A DNA stretch of 64,000 nucleotides from Streptococcus xiaochunlingii (GCF_006385805.1 NZ_VFSG01000001.1:434001-498000); one strand, 5' to 3'; shown: positions 28,016 to 36,846, numbered from the stretch's first letter. Numbers and translations are program-made. The notes: generated by a model from the sequence alone, not told the origin.

Positions 28016-28069
28016 ATGAAAAAAGATTATGTCAAACAAAAATTTTTAAGTTTTATCATCAAAAGTTAG
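28016..28069 (+). CDS. Possible 17-residue peptide ORF
   Basis: MKKDYVKQKFLSFIIKS, with GAGGA seven bases before the ATG. It is basic with a hydrophobic end. It may be a small peptide linked to the ABC pair, the remnant of a longer gene, or chance. The rest of 27952-28156 shows no other structure. Confidence 0.25.
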   Translation: MKKDYVKQKFLSFIIKS

Positions 28070-28156
28070 TTCATGACACGGCCTCTTTTCTTGATATTCA
28101 AAAATAATGAGAGTAGAATATAGAAGAAATCTGAACACAAAAGGGGATCATATTCA

Positions 28157-28798
28157 ATGATGAAAATTCCAGTTGAAAATCTTGGTCTATTTGAACAGTT
28201 AGATCGTATAGTAGTGGCTTTTTTTAGAAAGAAACAATCTTCAAGTCCTTATGATTTGAATGTCAGTATTACACAAGAACACCTTGACCAGAAAAAGCAA
28301 GAGCTCGAACCATTAGGCTATCAAGCTGTCCAACTACCATTAGGAATGGCTTTAGATAATATCATTCAGCAACCTCATTATAAAAATTTAATCCTTGGCG
28401 GACTTGCTCCCGACGAAATTATAGTCAGCAAAGAAGAATTATTGCCTTTGAAAGATATTGTGGATAGTTTTTGTATTATGTACGCTGCAGCGAATAACAG
28501 ACTGGAAAATAGTAAGGCTTATGAATTAATGAAAGATAAGACGGTTTATTTTATTGGTAAACTATTTACAGATTTTCCAAAAGCCGGTGATGAAATTGCT
28601 TATTTAGGAATTGATCGAATAGCGACTGATGGTACACCATATGAAGCAGTTAAATGCTTTCTAACGGAAGAGAGTGCAGAGAAGTTCAATGGTGAAAAAA
28701 GACCTGTCACCCCTGCAAACTTGGCCTATCTAAAATCATTCTGGGGAAAACCAGTCATTATTGAGCCACACCGTAATTATTGGATTGAATTTTTATAG
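28157..28798 (+). CDS. Hypothetical protein with SseB-like features
   Basis: A 213-residue soluble protein that I do not firmly recognise. The middle (about 70-115) resembles SseB-family domains and the C-terminal end, with EPHRNYWIEFL, is distinctive. It has no signal peptide or membrane segment. The start may be 28157 or the adjacent ATG at 28160; AAAGGGGA is upstream. It is the last + gene before the terminus and stands next to the DUF1430/ABC pair, but the 205-base gap argues against a single operon. Confidence 0.6.
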   Translation: MMKIPVENLGLFEQLDRIVVAFFRKKQSSSPYDLNVSITQEHLDQKKQELEPLGYQAVQLPLGMALDNIIQQPHYKNLILGGLAPDEIIVSKEELLPLKDIVDSFCIMYAAANNRLENSKAYELMKDKTVYFIGKLFTDFPKAGDEIAYLGIDRIATDGTPYEAVKCFLTEESAEKFNGEKRPVTPANLAYLKSFWGKPVIIEPHRNYWIEFL

Positions 28799-28808
28799 AA
28801 AGTATAAA

Positions 28809-28846
28809 AGAGCGGTAGACATTCAAAAAATCTATCGCTCTTTTTA
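28809..28846 (+). terminator. Intrinsic terminator, last + gene before dif
   Basis: Stem AGAGCGGTAGA/TCTATCGCTCT and TTTTT. Confidence 0.8.
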
Positions 28847-28856
28847 AAACTAATAT

Positions 28857-28880
28857 ATTACATAATTTACGTTATGTAAT
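28857..28880. repeat. Stop-codon-abutting palindrome, copy 2
   Basis: ATTACATAA-N6-TTATGTAAT, with perfect nine-base arms, ending one base from the xerS stop codon (xerS is on -). Confidence 0.75.
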
Positions 28881-28881
28881 T

Positions 28882-29952
28882 TTATAAACTATCCAAGGCA
28901 TTTTTCTGTTCATCATTAACGATATGCGTATACAAGTCGGTAACTTGGGTGCTAGCATGTCCCAGCTGGTGGCTGACCAAAACCTGTGATTTGGTTGCAT
29001 CATAGAGACGCGTTGCTAATGTATGGCGAAGCTTGTGGGGTGTCACGCGGACTTTGAAGTCTTCTGAATACTTGGCGACCATCTTTTCCACGCTAGAAGC
29101 ATCGATCCGGTTTGGAACACCTCGATACAAGGTCAGAAAGAGGGCTGTATCAGTCTTTTCTGTCTTGTAACGTTTGTCTCGAATAGCGAGATATTGTTCT
29201 AGATAAGGCTTCGCAAAGGCAGCAACATTAACAGAGTCTCGTTTTCCACCTTTTCGAGTGACGTCAATGACCATCATCTTAAGATTGAGGTCACGAAGGT
29301 CTAGGTTAACGGCTTCAGAGAGACGGACACCAGAGGCAAGAAGGAGTGCGATAATGGCTAAATCTCGCTCTTTATTCTTATTAAAAGAGGATAAGGCGCG
29401 ATTTGAGAGTGTTTGAGGGTATTCCTGGTCGATATAGTTAAGAAAACCCTCTGTTTCATCGCCTAAAAAGAGCTTTTGCTTGATATTTTCAGCTCGGGCC
29501 GCCAAGGTTTCTTTCTTTTTCTTGGTAGCAACCTTCTTCATGACGTTGCGGTAGAAATATGGTTCCCCTTGCTCGTTTTCAACTTCCTCAGTCAAATACT
29601 TATACAGACTAGATAATGCAGAAAGGGTACGGTTAATGGTCGTTTGGGAAACCCCGTTTTTCGTTGTATTGGCATTGAGCAGAGGGCGTTCACGTAAGTA
29701 AAGAATAAAGGATTCCATGTCTTTCTTGGTCATGTGCTCCAGAACGTCTAAAGGGATCTCGGCCATGGTATCAGCATCCGATATACCAGATTCCAAAACC
29801 CAGGTGAAAAATCGATCGTATTCCTTTAAGTATTCGTACAAGGTCGTAAAACTGTATGGAACGGCCAGTTTTGATTGGTAATATTCCAATACGTACCAAG
29901 GCATGACTTGTTTGAGTTTATCAATCCGTTCTAATAAGATCTCGCGTTTCAT
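28882..29952 (-). CDS. xerS: Tyrosine recombinase XerS
   Basis: The single-recombinase resolvase of streptococci and lactococci, which resolves chromosome dimers at difSL. The 356 residues are the family length. The N-terminal core-binding domain occupies about 16-120. Catalytic residues are Arg210 (SGVRLSE), Lys234, His306 and Arg309 (HKLRHT), His332 and the nucleophile Tyr341 (TDLYTHI). The ATG at 29952 is preferred over the in-frame TTG at 29964 because TGGAG overlaps that TTG. Its promoter overlaps difSL 50 bases upstream. Confidence 0.97.
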   Translation of the reverse strand: MKREILLERIDKLKQVMPWYVLEYYQSKLAVPYSFTTLYEYLKEYDRFFTWVLESGISDADTMAEIPLDVLEHMTKKDMESFILYLRERPLLNANTTKNGVSQTTINRTLSALSSLYKYLTEEVENEQGEPYFYRNVMKKVATKKKKETLAARAENIKQKLFLGDETEGFLNYIDQEYPQTLSNRALSSFNKNKERDLAIIALLLASGVRLSEAVNLDLRDLNLKMMVIDVTRKGGKRDSVNVAAFAKPYLEQYLAIRDKRYKTEKTDTALFLTLYRGVPNRIDASSVEKMVAKYSEDFKVRVTPHKLRHTLATRLYDATKSQVLVSHQLGHASTQVTDLYTHIVNDEQKNALDSL

Positions 29953-29980
29953 GTTTTTCTCCAAATCTTTCTATACTAGT

Positions 29981-30009
29981 AGTATAGCATAGCCAGATAT
30001 ATTTTTCAA
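29981..30009 (-). promoter_or_regulatory. xerS promoter, -35 inside difSL
   Basis: Reading the - strand: TTGAAA (30009-30004), a 17-base spacer, then TG-C-TATACT (-10 at 29986-29981). The -35 lies within the left arm of dif. Confidence 0.7.
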
Positions 30010-30034
30010 GAAAATTATAGTTTTTCGGAAAGAT
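30001..30034. other. difSL chromosome dimer resolution site
   Basis: An imperfect inverted arrangement with arms TTTTTCAAGAAAA and TTTTTCGGAAA around TTATAG. It agrees with my memory of the streptococcal/lactococcal difSL consensus and stands next to xerS, its normal place. The gene-strand switch at this point supports it as the replication terminus. Confidence 0.85.
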
Positions 30035-30084
30035 GTTATAGGGGATCTATAGGACTGTTTTAGTTTTCTGTATACCTTTTTAAA

Positions 30085-30125
30085 CAAAACAATCAGCAAA
30101 TCTCACGGATCTACTGATTATTTTT
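30085..30125 (-). terminator. Probable terminator of the CE7 esterase gene
   Basis: On the - strand, AATCAG...CTGATT closes a loose hairpin followed by GTTTTGTTT. Confidence 0.5.
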
Positions 30126-30135
30126 CTTCTGTATC

Positions 30136-31119
30136 TTATTTTTCTATATAGCGAAAAGAAATCTTGCTACCACAGAGCCAATTGTAGACTCGATCATTGA
30201 CTTGAACATTCATAGCTTCATGGGCATATTCTGGCATGATTAAATGCTCTTTTGGACATTCTAATCGATTATAAATGGCAAACTGTGTCTCAGGATAACA
30301 AACATTATCATCTAGCCCAGTAATCATGTGAACCTGTCCATTAATGCGGTGGGCAAAATTTTTCACATCAATATAGGCTAAGGTCTCCATGATTTGGTCT
30401 TCCGTTTCATGGAATGGATCATGGAACTTGAAATAACGGAAAAGCTCATCATAGGCCTCACTGGTGTTTCCCATCTCTAATACACGTCTGAAATCCGATA
30501 AGAATGGATAAATGGCTACTGTTCGTTGGATTCGGGGATTCAATCCGGCAGCAACCAGGGCCAGGGCACCACCTTGAGAGGCTCCATAGCTGGCTAGTTT
30601 GCTGTCATCTACTTGAGGAAGGCTAGCTACAATTTCAATTAACTGGTAAAGATCTAAGTAGACATCCTTATAAAAGAGCTCATCTGGACCTTCCACAGCT
30701 CCGCGGATAATCTGGCCTTTTACCGTGTTTCCAAGTGGTGATCGATCTCCATCTGTTGAATAGCCTGATTGACCTCTTACATCCATAGATACAACGCCAT
30801 AACCGGCTACTGTATAAGCCAGCATGTCTGTCCAATCCCAACAACGGCCCATATAGCCATGAAAATGGAAAATAACTGGAACCTTCCGATCTGTTTTTGG
30901 GAAAACAACCCGCGCGTAAACAAGCCCATTTCGTGTACCTTTAAAGGTTAATTCATAACAAACAACATTTGGAATGCTGAAATTTTGTTCTTCAAGCTTG
31001 TATTCAGGAAGTTCAGCAATGTTTGCTAATGCCTTGTCCCAGAAATCATCAAAGTCTGCAGGAACTTCATCACGCCCTTTATAGGTCTTCATTTCCTCAA
31101 GTAAGGCTGGATTCTTCAT
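30136..31119 (-). CDS. axe1: Acetylxylan esterase / cephalosporin-C deacetylase (CE7 family)
   Basis: A 327-residue carbohydrate esterase of family 7, which removes acetyl groups from small acetylated sugars. The family N-terminal extension (MKNPALLEEMKTYKG) and the RGQSGYSTD motif are present. The nucleophile elbow is GASQGG, the acid is in GLDDNVCYP and the histidine in YAHEAM. There is no signal peptide, so it is cytoplasmic and acts on imported oligosaccharides. Ribosome site AAAGGAG. An inverted repeat upstream (31144-31160) suggests control by a sugar-responsive regulator. Single-gene unit. Confidence 0.9.
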   Translation of the reverse strand: MKNPALLEEMKTYKGRDEVPADFDDFWDKALANIAELPEYKLEEQNFSIPNVVCYELTFKGTRNGLVYARVVFPKTDRKVPVIFHFHGYMGRCWDWTDMLAYTVAGYGVVSMDVRGQSGYSTDGDRSPLGNTVKGQIIRGAVEGPDELFYKDVYLDLYQLIEIVASLPQVDDSKLASYGASQGGALALVAAGLNPRIQRTVAIYPFLSDFRRVLEMGNTSEAYDELFRYFKFHDPFHETEDQIMETLAYIDVKNFAHRINGQVHMITGLDDNVCYPETQFAIYNRLECPKEHLIMPEYAHEAMNVQVNDRVYNWLCGSKISFRYIEK

Positions 31120-31141
31120 CAGTTTCTCCTTTTATTTGTAA

Positions 31142-31160
31142 CCGGTACCAAAAATGTACC
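31142..31160 (-). promoter_or_regulatory. Operator-like inverted repeat before the CE7 esterase gene
   Basis: GGTAC (31144-31148) and GTACC (31156-31160) separated by seven bases, with an ACCGGT palindrome at the edge. The binding factor is unknown. Confidence 0.4.
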
Positions 31161-31192
31161 ACATTTACTTAAGGATTGCAAGAGACAAATAA

Positions 31193-31220
31193 AAATTACA
31201 TAACCGAAATTATGTAATTT
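31193..31220. repeat. Stop-codon-abutting palindrome, copy 3
   Basis: AAATTACATAA-N6-TTATGTAATTT, with perfect 11-base arms, ending one base from the stop codon of the DUF915 gene (on -). Confidence 0.8.
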
Positions 31221-31221
31221 A

Positions 31222-31989
31222 CTATAGATTCAAAAATAGACTTAATTGTTTTACTAGATCTGGATTAGTGGGTAGAGCTGAATGATGAGCCTTGCGTCCT
31301 TTTAAATTTACTTCTGTATAGGCTTGTTTCTCAAAAATAGATTTTGCTGCTTGTGCGCTAGAGAGAGAGACGATGCCGTCTGATTTTCCAGTAAAGCTAC
31401 CGACAAAGTTAAGGACCTCTACTTCTTTTTCTAAGCGATGTTTCCACCTTTGAAAATCGTCATACATCTCTTGATTGAATCGGTAAGGACTACCAATAAT
31501 AGCGAGCTTGCTTACGGTCAGCTTTTTCTTCTCTAAAAAGCCACTCTCCAATAAACCAGTCAAAACTAGTCCACCATTGGAGTGTCCGACTGCCTTAAAC
31601 TCTGTAAAATAATAGTGGTCAAGAAGATAGGTAAGAGCGAGCTTAAGAGATTCGATTTGCTGCTTGATATTGCTGTAACCATCTCGATTGTTCTCGAAGC
31701 CAATCACAATCATCGGATTCGGCTCTTTTGTATTCAGTCTTCCCTCCATCTCTATAGACTCATCTTTATTGACTTTTATTTTTAAGAGACTCTGCTTTTT
31801 TCTAGAATAGCGATGGAGCATGCGGATGGTTCCATTGAAACGCTGGATACTGGCTGAACTCCCAGGTACAAAGATGATTGGTCTGATGGGAGGTTTCTTC
31901 GACCCTTTAGGAAATTCAAAGGGCTTTCTGTGCGAAGAAAACAGTCTTATAAAGAAACGAATGACTTGTTGAAATAGTTTTTTTAACAT
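31222..31989 (-). CDS. Alpha/beta hydrolase, DUF915 family
   Basis: A 255-residue hydrolase of the DUF915 group of Firmicute cell-surface-type hydrolases. A basic and hydrophobic N terminus (MLKKLFQQVIRFFIRLF) could be a membrane anchor or uncleaved signal. The oxyanion strand is PIIFVPGSSAS, the nucleophile elbow GHSNGG, the acid probably in GKSDGIVSLSSA and the histidine in KAHHSALP near the end. Substrate unknown. ffh ends 67 bases further upstream in transcription, so it may be read from that operon or its own promoter. Confidence 0.8.
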   Translation of the reverse strand: MLKKLFQQVIRFFIRLFSSHRKPFEFPKGSKKPPIRPIIFVPGSSASIQRFNGTIRMLHRYSRKKQSLLKIKVNKDESIEMEGRLNTKEPNPMIVIGFENNRDGYSNIKQQIESLKLALTYLLDHYYFTEFKAVGHSNGGLVLTGLLESGFLEKKKLTVSKLAIIGSPYRFNQEMYDDFQRWKHRLEKEVEVLNFVGSFTGKSDGIVSLSSAQAAKSIFEKQAYTEVNLKGRKAHHSALPTNPDLVKQLSLFLNL

Positions 31990-32055
31990 CTTTCCTCTAG
32001 TAGTAGTTTCTAAAAGAACCCAGAACAGTGTGTTCCAGGCCCTTATTAGAAAGAA

Positions 32056-33627
32056 TTATTTTCGTTTTTTCTTATTTTTGCGCATTTGTTTGGCCATTTT
32101 GTTCATAGCCCGTTTCATCATGAATTCGCCGGCTTTTCCTTTGAGACCACCACCGAACATTTGGCTCATGTCAGGCATTCCAGCGCCTCCGCCAAGAGCT
32201 GATAAGTCAGGCATTCCACCTTGTCCCATCATCCCTTCAATGGCAGACATATCAGGCATTCCACCAGGCATGTTCTTCGGCAGATTATTTGGATTCAGCC
32301 CCATTTGTTTCATCATCTTGTTCATATCGCCAGAGAGGACGCCTTGCATCATCTGTTTGGCTTGGTTAAAGTCCTTAATGAATTTGTTGACTTCGACAAA
32401 GCTATTTCCTGAACCGGCAGCGATCCGACGACGACGACTAGGGTTCAACAAATCTGGATTTTCGCGTTCAGCTGGGGTCATAGAAGATACAATCGCGCGT
32501 TTCCGAGCAATTTCTCCTTCGTCGACCTTGAGGTTCTTCATTGCTGGATTGTTAGCCATACCTGGAAGCATTTTGAGCAGATCTTCCATCGGTCCCATGT
32601 TTTGAACTTGGTCTAACTGATCGATAAAGTCGTTGAAGTCAAAGGTATTTTCCCGCATCTTTTCAGCGAGTTCAAGCGAGCGTTTCTCATCGTATTCTTG
32701 AGAAGCCTTCTCGATCAGCGTGAGCATATCCCCCATACCGAGGATCCGACCAGACATGCGGTCTGGGTGGAAGGTTTCGATATCAGTGATTTTTTCACCA
32801 GTACCAGTGAACTTGATTGGCTTCCCAGTAATCTGACGGACAGAAAGGGCTGCACCACCACGGGTATCCCCATCGATCTTAGTCAAAATCACCCCGGTCA
32901 CTTCGAGTTGTTCGTTAAACTCACGCGCCACATTGGCTGCTTCTTGACCGATCATGGCATCGACAACCAGGAGGATTTCATTTGGCTCAGCAAGAGCTTT
33001 GACATCGCGCAACTCACCCATGAGTTTCTCATCGATTTGCAGACGACCAGCCGTATCGATCAAGACATAGTCATTGTGGTTGGCTCTTGCTTGCTCCAAA
33101 CCTTGACGTACGATCTCCACTGCAGGGACTTCTGTACCTAGTGAGAAGACAGGGACATTGATCTGTTGCCCCAGAGTCTTCAACTGGTCAATGGCAGCTG
33201 GACGATAGATATCGGCCGCAATCATCAAAGGACGTGCATTTTCTTCCTTGACCAATTTATTAGCCAATTTCCCAGCAAAGGTTGTTTTACCAGCCCCTTG
33301 AAGACCGACCATCATGATAATGGTTGGAATTTTTGGAGATTTGATAATGTCTGCTGTCTCAGAACCCAAAATGGCTGTCAATTCTTCATCGACAATCTTA
33401 ACGATTTGTTGGGCAGGGTTCAGGGTTTCAATAACCTCATGCCCTACGGCCCGCTCGCGGACGCGTTTGATAAAGTCTTTTACAACAGGAAGGGCAACGT
33501 CGGCCTCTAGGAGGGCTAGACGAATCTCTTTGGTTGCCTCTTGGACATCCGCTTCAGAGATTTTCCCTTTCTTACGAAGATTTTTAAAGACGTTCTGTAA
33601 ACGTTCGGTTAAACTTTCAAATGCCAT
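32056..33627 (-). CDS. ffh: Signal recognition particle protein Ffh
   Basis: SRP54 GTPase that binds signal sequences with SRP RNA and docks at FtsY. The 523 residues are N domain (1-85), G domain with GLQGAGKTT (P loop, about 107-115), DTAGR, and TKIDGD, then the methionine-rich M domain (about 305-450). The C-terminal tail is extended, with glycine/methionine repeats (GGMPDMS and GGMPDLS) and a KKKRK end. Ribosome site AGGAGAA. It is last in the ylxM-orf71-ffh operon, a classic linkage. Confidence 0.97.
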   Translation of the reverse strand: MAFESLTERLQNVFKNLRKKGKISEADVQEATKEIRLALLEADVALPVVKDFIKRVRERAVGHEVIETLNPAQQIVKIVDEELTAILGSETADIIKSPKIPTIIMMVGLQGAGKTTFAGKLANKLVKEENARPLMIAADIYRPAAIDQLKTLGQQINVPVFSLGTEVPAVEIVRQGLEQARANHNDYVLIDTAGRLQIDEKLMGELRDVKALAEPNEILLVVDAMIGQEAANVAREFNEQLEVTGVILTKIDGDTRGGAALSVRQITGKPIKFTGTGEKITDIETFHPDRMSGRILGMGDMLTLIEKASQEYDEKRSLELAEKMRENTFDFNDFIDQLDQVQNMGPMEDLLKMLPGMANNPAMKNLKVDEGEIARKRAIVSSMTPAERENPDLLNPSRRRRIAAGSGNSFVEVNKFIKDFNQAKQMMQGVLSGDMNKMMKQMGLNPNNLPKNMPGGMPDMSAIEGMMGQGGMPDLSALGGGAGMPDMSQMFGGGLKGKAGEFMMKRAMNKMAKQMRKNKKKRK

Positions 33628-33644
33628 TATTTTCTCCTATTTTT

Positions 33645-33860
33645 TCAATTCAGTGGAAATCGTCCGAAATTTTGCAAACACTCTAGTTCTTCGGGTGTGA
33701 CTTCTTTCATGATTTCATTTGGATATCCCCAACAGCTAAAACCTACTTGCATAGCTTTGGAGATATCATTGGGCGAAATAATCTGTAGTCGAGTTTGAAA
33801 TGGTTCCTCTGCGGCTAATAGTTTGCAAGTTATTCCTTGGTAAATGACGAGACTGCCCAT
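33645..33860 (-). CDS. Small hypothetical protein between ylxM and ffh
   Basis: A 71-residue protein with no recognised domain. It is soluble, with two cysteines (one in GFSCWGYPNE) and an acidic C-terminal part. Its ATG lies two bases after the ylxM stop and its stop 17 bases before ffh, so it is within the operon. Its position between two SRP-linked genes argues that it is translated; a role in SRP function is only inferred from place. Confidence 0.6.
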   Translation of the reverse strand: MGSLVIYQGITCKLLAAEEPFQTRLQIISPNDISKAMQVGFSCWGYPNEIMKEVTPEELECLQNFGRFPLN

Positions 33861-33862
33861 GG

Positions 33863-34195
33863 TTACTCCCGATTATCAATACTTGTTAAAATCTCAACTT
33901 GCTCTTGTAGAAAAGCATCCTCTGGATAACGCTCCAAAATCTGATCAAAAATCTGACTGCGAACAATGTAGTCAGAATACATATGAAGCTTCATTTCATA
34001 ATCTTCCAGTATCTTTTCTGTACGTTTGATATTATCATAAACAGCTTGACGACTGACACCGAACTCTTCCGCAATCTCAGCCAAGCTGTAGTCATCTGCA
34101 TAATAGAGCTCGATATAATTCATTTGCTTGTCTGTCAAGAGCGCTGCGTAAAACTCAAAGAGCGCATTCATTCGGTTGGTTTTCTCAATTTCCAT
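33863..34195 (-). CDS. ylxM: YlxM, putative DNA-binding SRP-associated protein
   Basis: A 110-residue helix-turn-helix protein ([22 protein letters not shown], about 36-57, a sigma-4-like HTH) conserved upstream of ffh. In group A streptococcus YlxM has been reported to act with SRP. The start at 34195 gives the family form [10 protein letters not shown]; the ATG at 34204 is also in frame. Neither has a normally spaced ribosome site, because the -10 box (34208-34203) places the transcript start at or next to 34195, so the mRNA is probably leaderless. Confidence 0.9.
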   Translation of the reverse strand: MEIEKTNRMNALFEFYAALLTDKQMNYIELYYADDYSLAEIAEEFGVSRQAVYDNIKRTEKILEDYEMKLHMYSDYIVRSQIFDQILERYPEDAFLQEQVEILTSIDNRE

Positions 34196-34202
34196 ACCTT
34201 TC

Positions 34203-34211
34203 ATTATATCA
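34203..34211 (-). promoter_or_regulatory. Extended -10 of ylxM, start-proximal
   Basis: On -, TG-A-TATAAT with its last base at 34203, eight bases before the chosen start codon. Transcription should begin near 34196-34195. Confidence 0.65.
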
Positions 34212-34238
34212 AAAAAGCCCGCTAAAGACTAGCGGGAC
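34210..34238 (-). terminator. Intrinsic terminator of gntR
   Basis: On -, stem CCCGCT/AGCGGG with a seven-base loop, then CTTTTTTG. The T run runs directly into the ylxM -10. Confidence 0.8.
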
Positions 34239-34319
34239 TTACCTATTTTGCCTCACAAGAAACAAGGAAAATGGTTTAAAACAAAATCGCTGTTTTCTAG
34301 CGAAAGACTCTTTTTTATC

Positions 34320-34341
34320 TTACGTAATATAAATTATGTAA
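34320..34341. repeat. Stop-codon-abutting palindrome, copy 4
   Basis: TTACGTAA-N6-TTATGTAA (one G-T pair), two bases from the stop codon of gntR (on -). Confidence 0.7.
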
Positions 34342-34343
34342 AT

Positions 34344-35042
34344 CTAATTATTTTCTAGATAAAATTCAAAGCGCTCACCGACATATTGACTTTTTACATA
34401 CTCAAAAGCGACACCATTATCAAAATAAGAAATCTGAGTCAAACCAAGTATAGCCTGTCCTTTGGGAATCTCTAAGTAATGGGCAATCTTTTCTTTGGCC
34501 AAGCGAGCGTAAATAGTTTGTTGAGATTTGCCAATGCGATAGCCATGCTTTTCTAAGGTTTGGAAGAAGTGGCTGGTTACTTCTTCTTTTTTGAAGTTTT
34601 TGATAAATTTTTCTGGAATCGAGGTGACTTCATAAACGACTGGTACACCATCCGCATAACGAACCCGTTCCATACGTACGATGGTTTCAGTCTTGTCGAT
34701 ACCAAGCTTATCTACTTCTTGAAGGCTTGGAATGGTGCGTTTGTATGATATAACCTGTGTCGAAGGGATCTTTCCTTGGGCCTTCATGATTTCAGTAAAA
34801 CTGGTTGTCCCCCGCATCTTTTCCTGGACGCGCGTGCTAGCGACAAAGGTCCCACTGCCTACACGGCGTTCCAGTACTCCTTCTTCTACCAAAAGTGTAA
34901 TGGCTTGACGGAGGGTCATGCGACTCACTTGAAACTTTTCTGCCAAGTCTCGTTCACTTGGGAGGCGCTGTCCAATTTTCCAGATTTTCTGGTCAATTTC
35001 GGCTTTAATTTGATCGTGGATTTGTATGTAAGCTGGAATCAT
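34344..35042 (-). CDS. GntR-family regulator with UTRA domain
   Basis: A 232-residue HutC-subfamily regulator. The winged HTH (1-70) shows RLPSERDLAEKFQVSRMTLRQ and VGSGTFVA; the UTRA effector-binding domain occupies about 90-230 (RMERVRYADGVPVVYE, the strand ILGLTQISYFD). It is similar in plan to YvoA/NagR and the trehalose regulators; the effector cannot be named. It is divergent from guaA, with a 138-base shared promoter region, an arrangement I recall from other streptococci. Confidence 0.9.
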   Translation of the reverse strand: MIPAYIQIHDQIKAEIDQKIWKIGQRLPSERDLAEKFQVSRMTLRQAITLLVEEGVLERRVGSGTFVASTRVQEKMRGTTSFTEIMKAQGKIPSTQVISYKRTIPSLQEVDKLGIDKTETIVRMERVRYADGVPVVYEVTSIPEKFIKNFKKEEVTSHFFQTLEKHGYRIGKSQQTIYARLAKEKIAHYLEIPKGQAILGLTQISYFDNGVAFEYVKSQYVGERFEFYLENN

Positions 35043-35180
35043 ATTGCTACTCTTTCTGTGTGTTATAACCTATTGTAGCGCAAATTTATCAAATCTTCAA
35101 TCCTAGTCAGTCTTGATTGGTAATGAAGGGCCATTTGTGTTAGAATAGAGGAAAAGAATTTTCTAGAAGAAGGGGAAAAG

Positions 35181-36746
35181 ATGACAAACCTATCAACTGA
35201 TTTGCATGATGTTGAAAAAATTATCGTGCTTGACTACGGTAGCCAGTACAATCAGCTTATTTCACGTCGTATTCGTGAGATTGGTGTCTTTTCAGAATTG
35301 AAGAGCCACAAAATTACGGCAGCTGAAGTGCGTGAAATCAATCCAGTTGGGATCGTTCTTTCAGGCGGACCAAACTCAGTGTATGAAGAAGGGTCTTTCG
35401 ATATTGATCCTGAAATTTTTGAACTTGGAATTCCAATTCTTGGGATCTGTTATGGAATGCAGCTATTGACTCACAAGCTTGGAGGAAAGGTTGTACCTGC
35501 AGGAGATGCTGGTAACCGTGAGTATGGTCAATCTGAGCTAAACTTAGCTGAATCTTCTGCCCTTTTTGATGGAACACCGGATAAACAGTTGGTTTTGATG
35601 AGCCACGGAGATGCTGTAACAGAAATTCCTGCCGACTTTGTCCGTACAGGTACTTCTGCTGACTGTCCGTATGCTTCGATTGAGAATCCTGACAAGAAAA
35701 TCTATGGTATCCAATTCCACCCTGAAGTTCGTCACTCAGTTCACGGTTATGATATCCTTCGCAACTTTGCCTTGAATATCTGTGGTGCCAAAGGTGACTG
35801 GACAATGGATAACTTCATCGAGATGCAAATCAAACAAATCCGTGAGAAAGTTGGAGACAAACGTGTTCTCCTCGGACTTTCTGGTGGTGTTGACTCTTCT
35901 GTTGTTGGGGTTCTTCTCCAAAAAGCCATCGGGGATCAATTGATCTGTATCTTTGTAGACCACGGTCTTCTCCGTAAAGGGGAGGCTGACCAAGTTATGG
36001 ATATGCTTGGTGGTAAGTTTGGGTTGAACATCGTTAAGGCAGATGCTGCCAAACGTTTCCTTGATAAATTGGCCGGTGTTTCTGATCCCGAACAAAAACG
36101 GAAGATTATCGGTAACGAATTTGTCTATGTCTTTGACGATGAGGCAAGCAAACTAAAAGATGTGAAATTCCTTGCTCAAGGGACACTCTATACAGATGTG
36201 ATTGAGTCTGGTACGGATACTGCTCAAACTATCAAGTCTCACCACAATGTTGGTGGACTCCCAGAAGACATGCAGTTTGAACTCATCGAGCCTTTAAACA
36301 CTCTTTACAAGGATGAAGTTCGTGCCCTTGGTACTGAACTTGGTATGCCAGACCACATCGTATGGCGCCAACCATTCCCAGGTCCAGGGCTTGCCATCCG
36401 TGTTATGGGTGAAATCACTGAAGAAAAATTGGAAACAGTCCGTGAATCAGATGCTATCCTTCGTGAAGAAATCGCTAAAGCTGGTCTTGACCGCGACATC
36501 TGGCAATACTTCACTGTTAACACTGGCGTTCGTTCCGTAGGTGTTATGGGTGACGGCCGTACATACGACTATACCATCGCTATCCGTGCTATCACTTCCA
36601 TCGATGGAATGACAGCTGATTTTGCCAAGATCCCTTGGGAAGTCCTCCAAAAAATCTCAGTACGTATCGTAAACGAAGTTGACCACGTTAACCGTATTGT
36701 CTACGATATCACAAGTAAACCACCTGCAACCGTTGAGTGGGAATAA
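35181..36746 (+). CDS. guaA: GMP synthase (glutamine-hydrolysing)
   Basis: Converts XMP to GMP using glutamine. The 521 residues consist of the glutaminase domain with the catalytic cysteine in GICYGMQ and the His-x-Glu in FHPEVRHS, the ATP-pyrophosphatase domain with LSGGVDSSV, and the C-terminal dimerisation domain ending KPPATVEWE. Ribosome site AGAAGGGG. It is one of the few + genes right of dif. It completes the guanine part of the purine set in this window (xpt, pbuX, guaC). Confidence 0.97.
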   Translation: MTNLSTDLHDVEKIIVLDYGSQYNQLISRRIREIGVFSELKSHKITAAEVREINPVGIVLSGGPNSVYEEGSFDIDPEIFELGIPILGICYGMQLLTHKLGGKVVPAGDAGNREYGQSELNLAESSALFDGTPDKQLVLMSHGDAVTEIPADFVRTGTSADCPYASIENPDKKIYGIQFHPEVRHSVHGYDILRNFALNICGAKGDWTMDNFIEMQIKQIREKVGDKRVLLGLSGGVDSSVVGVLLQKAIGDQLICIFVDHGLLRKGEADQVMDMLGGKFGLNIVKADAAKRFLDKLAGVSDPEQKRKIIGNEFVYVFDDEASKLKDVKFLAQGTLYTDVIESGTDTAQTIKSHHNVGGLPEDMQFELIEPLNTLYKDEVRALGTELGMPDHIVWRQPFPGPGLAIRVMGEITEEKLETVRESDAILREEIAKAGLDRDIWQYFTVNTGVRSVGVMGDGRTYDYTIAIRAITSIDGMTADFAKIPWEVLQKISVRIVNEVDHVNRIVYDITSKPPATVEWE

Positions 36747-36808
36747 AATATAGAACAAATTTAGGTAATTTAATTAATGTAACAGCATTATGATTACTTA
36801 TAAAGATT

Positions 36809-36846
36809 GAAAACCATCAAAATAGCTTTTGATGGTTTTCTTAATT
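36809..36846 (+). terminator. guaA terminator
   Basis: Perfect 14-base stem GAAAACCATCAAAA/TTTTGATGGTTTTC with a TAGC loop. The remainder of 36747-37046 is AT-rich and holds only the next promoter. Confidence 0.85.

Noticed and set aside
36763-36782. A fifth copy of the stop-codon palindrome after guaA (GGTAATTTAATTAATGTAA)
   Set aside because: Arms do not match and the spacing differs; it is ordinary AT-rich sequence.
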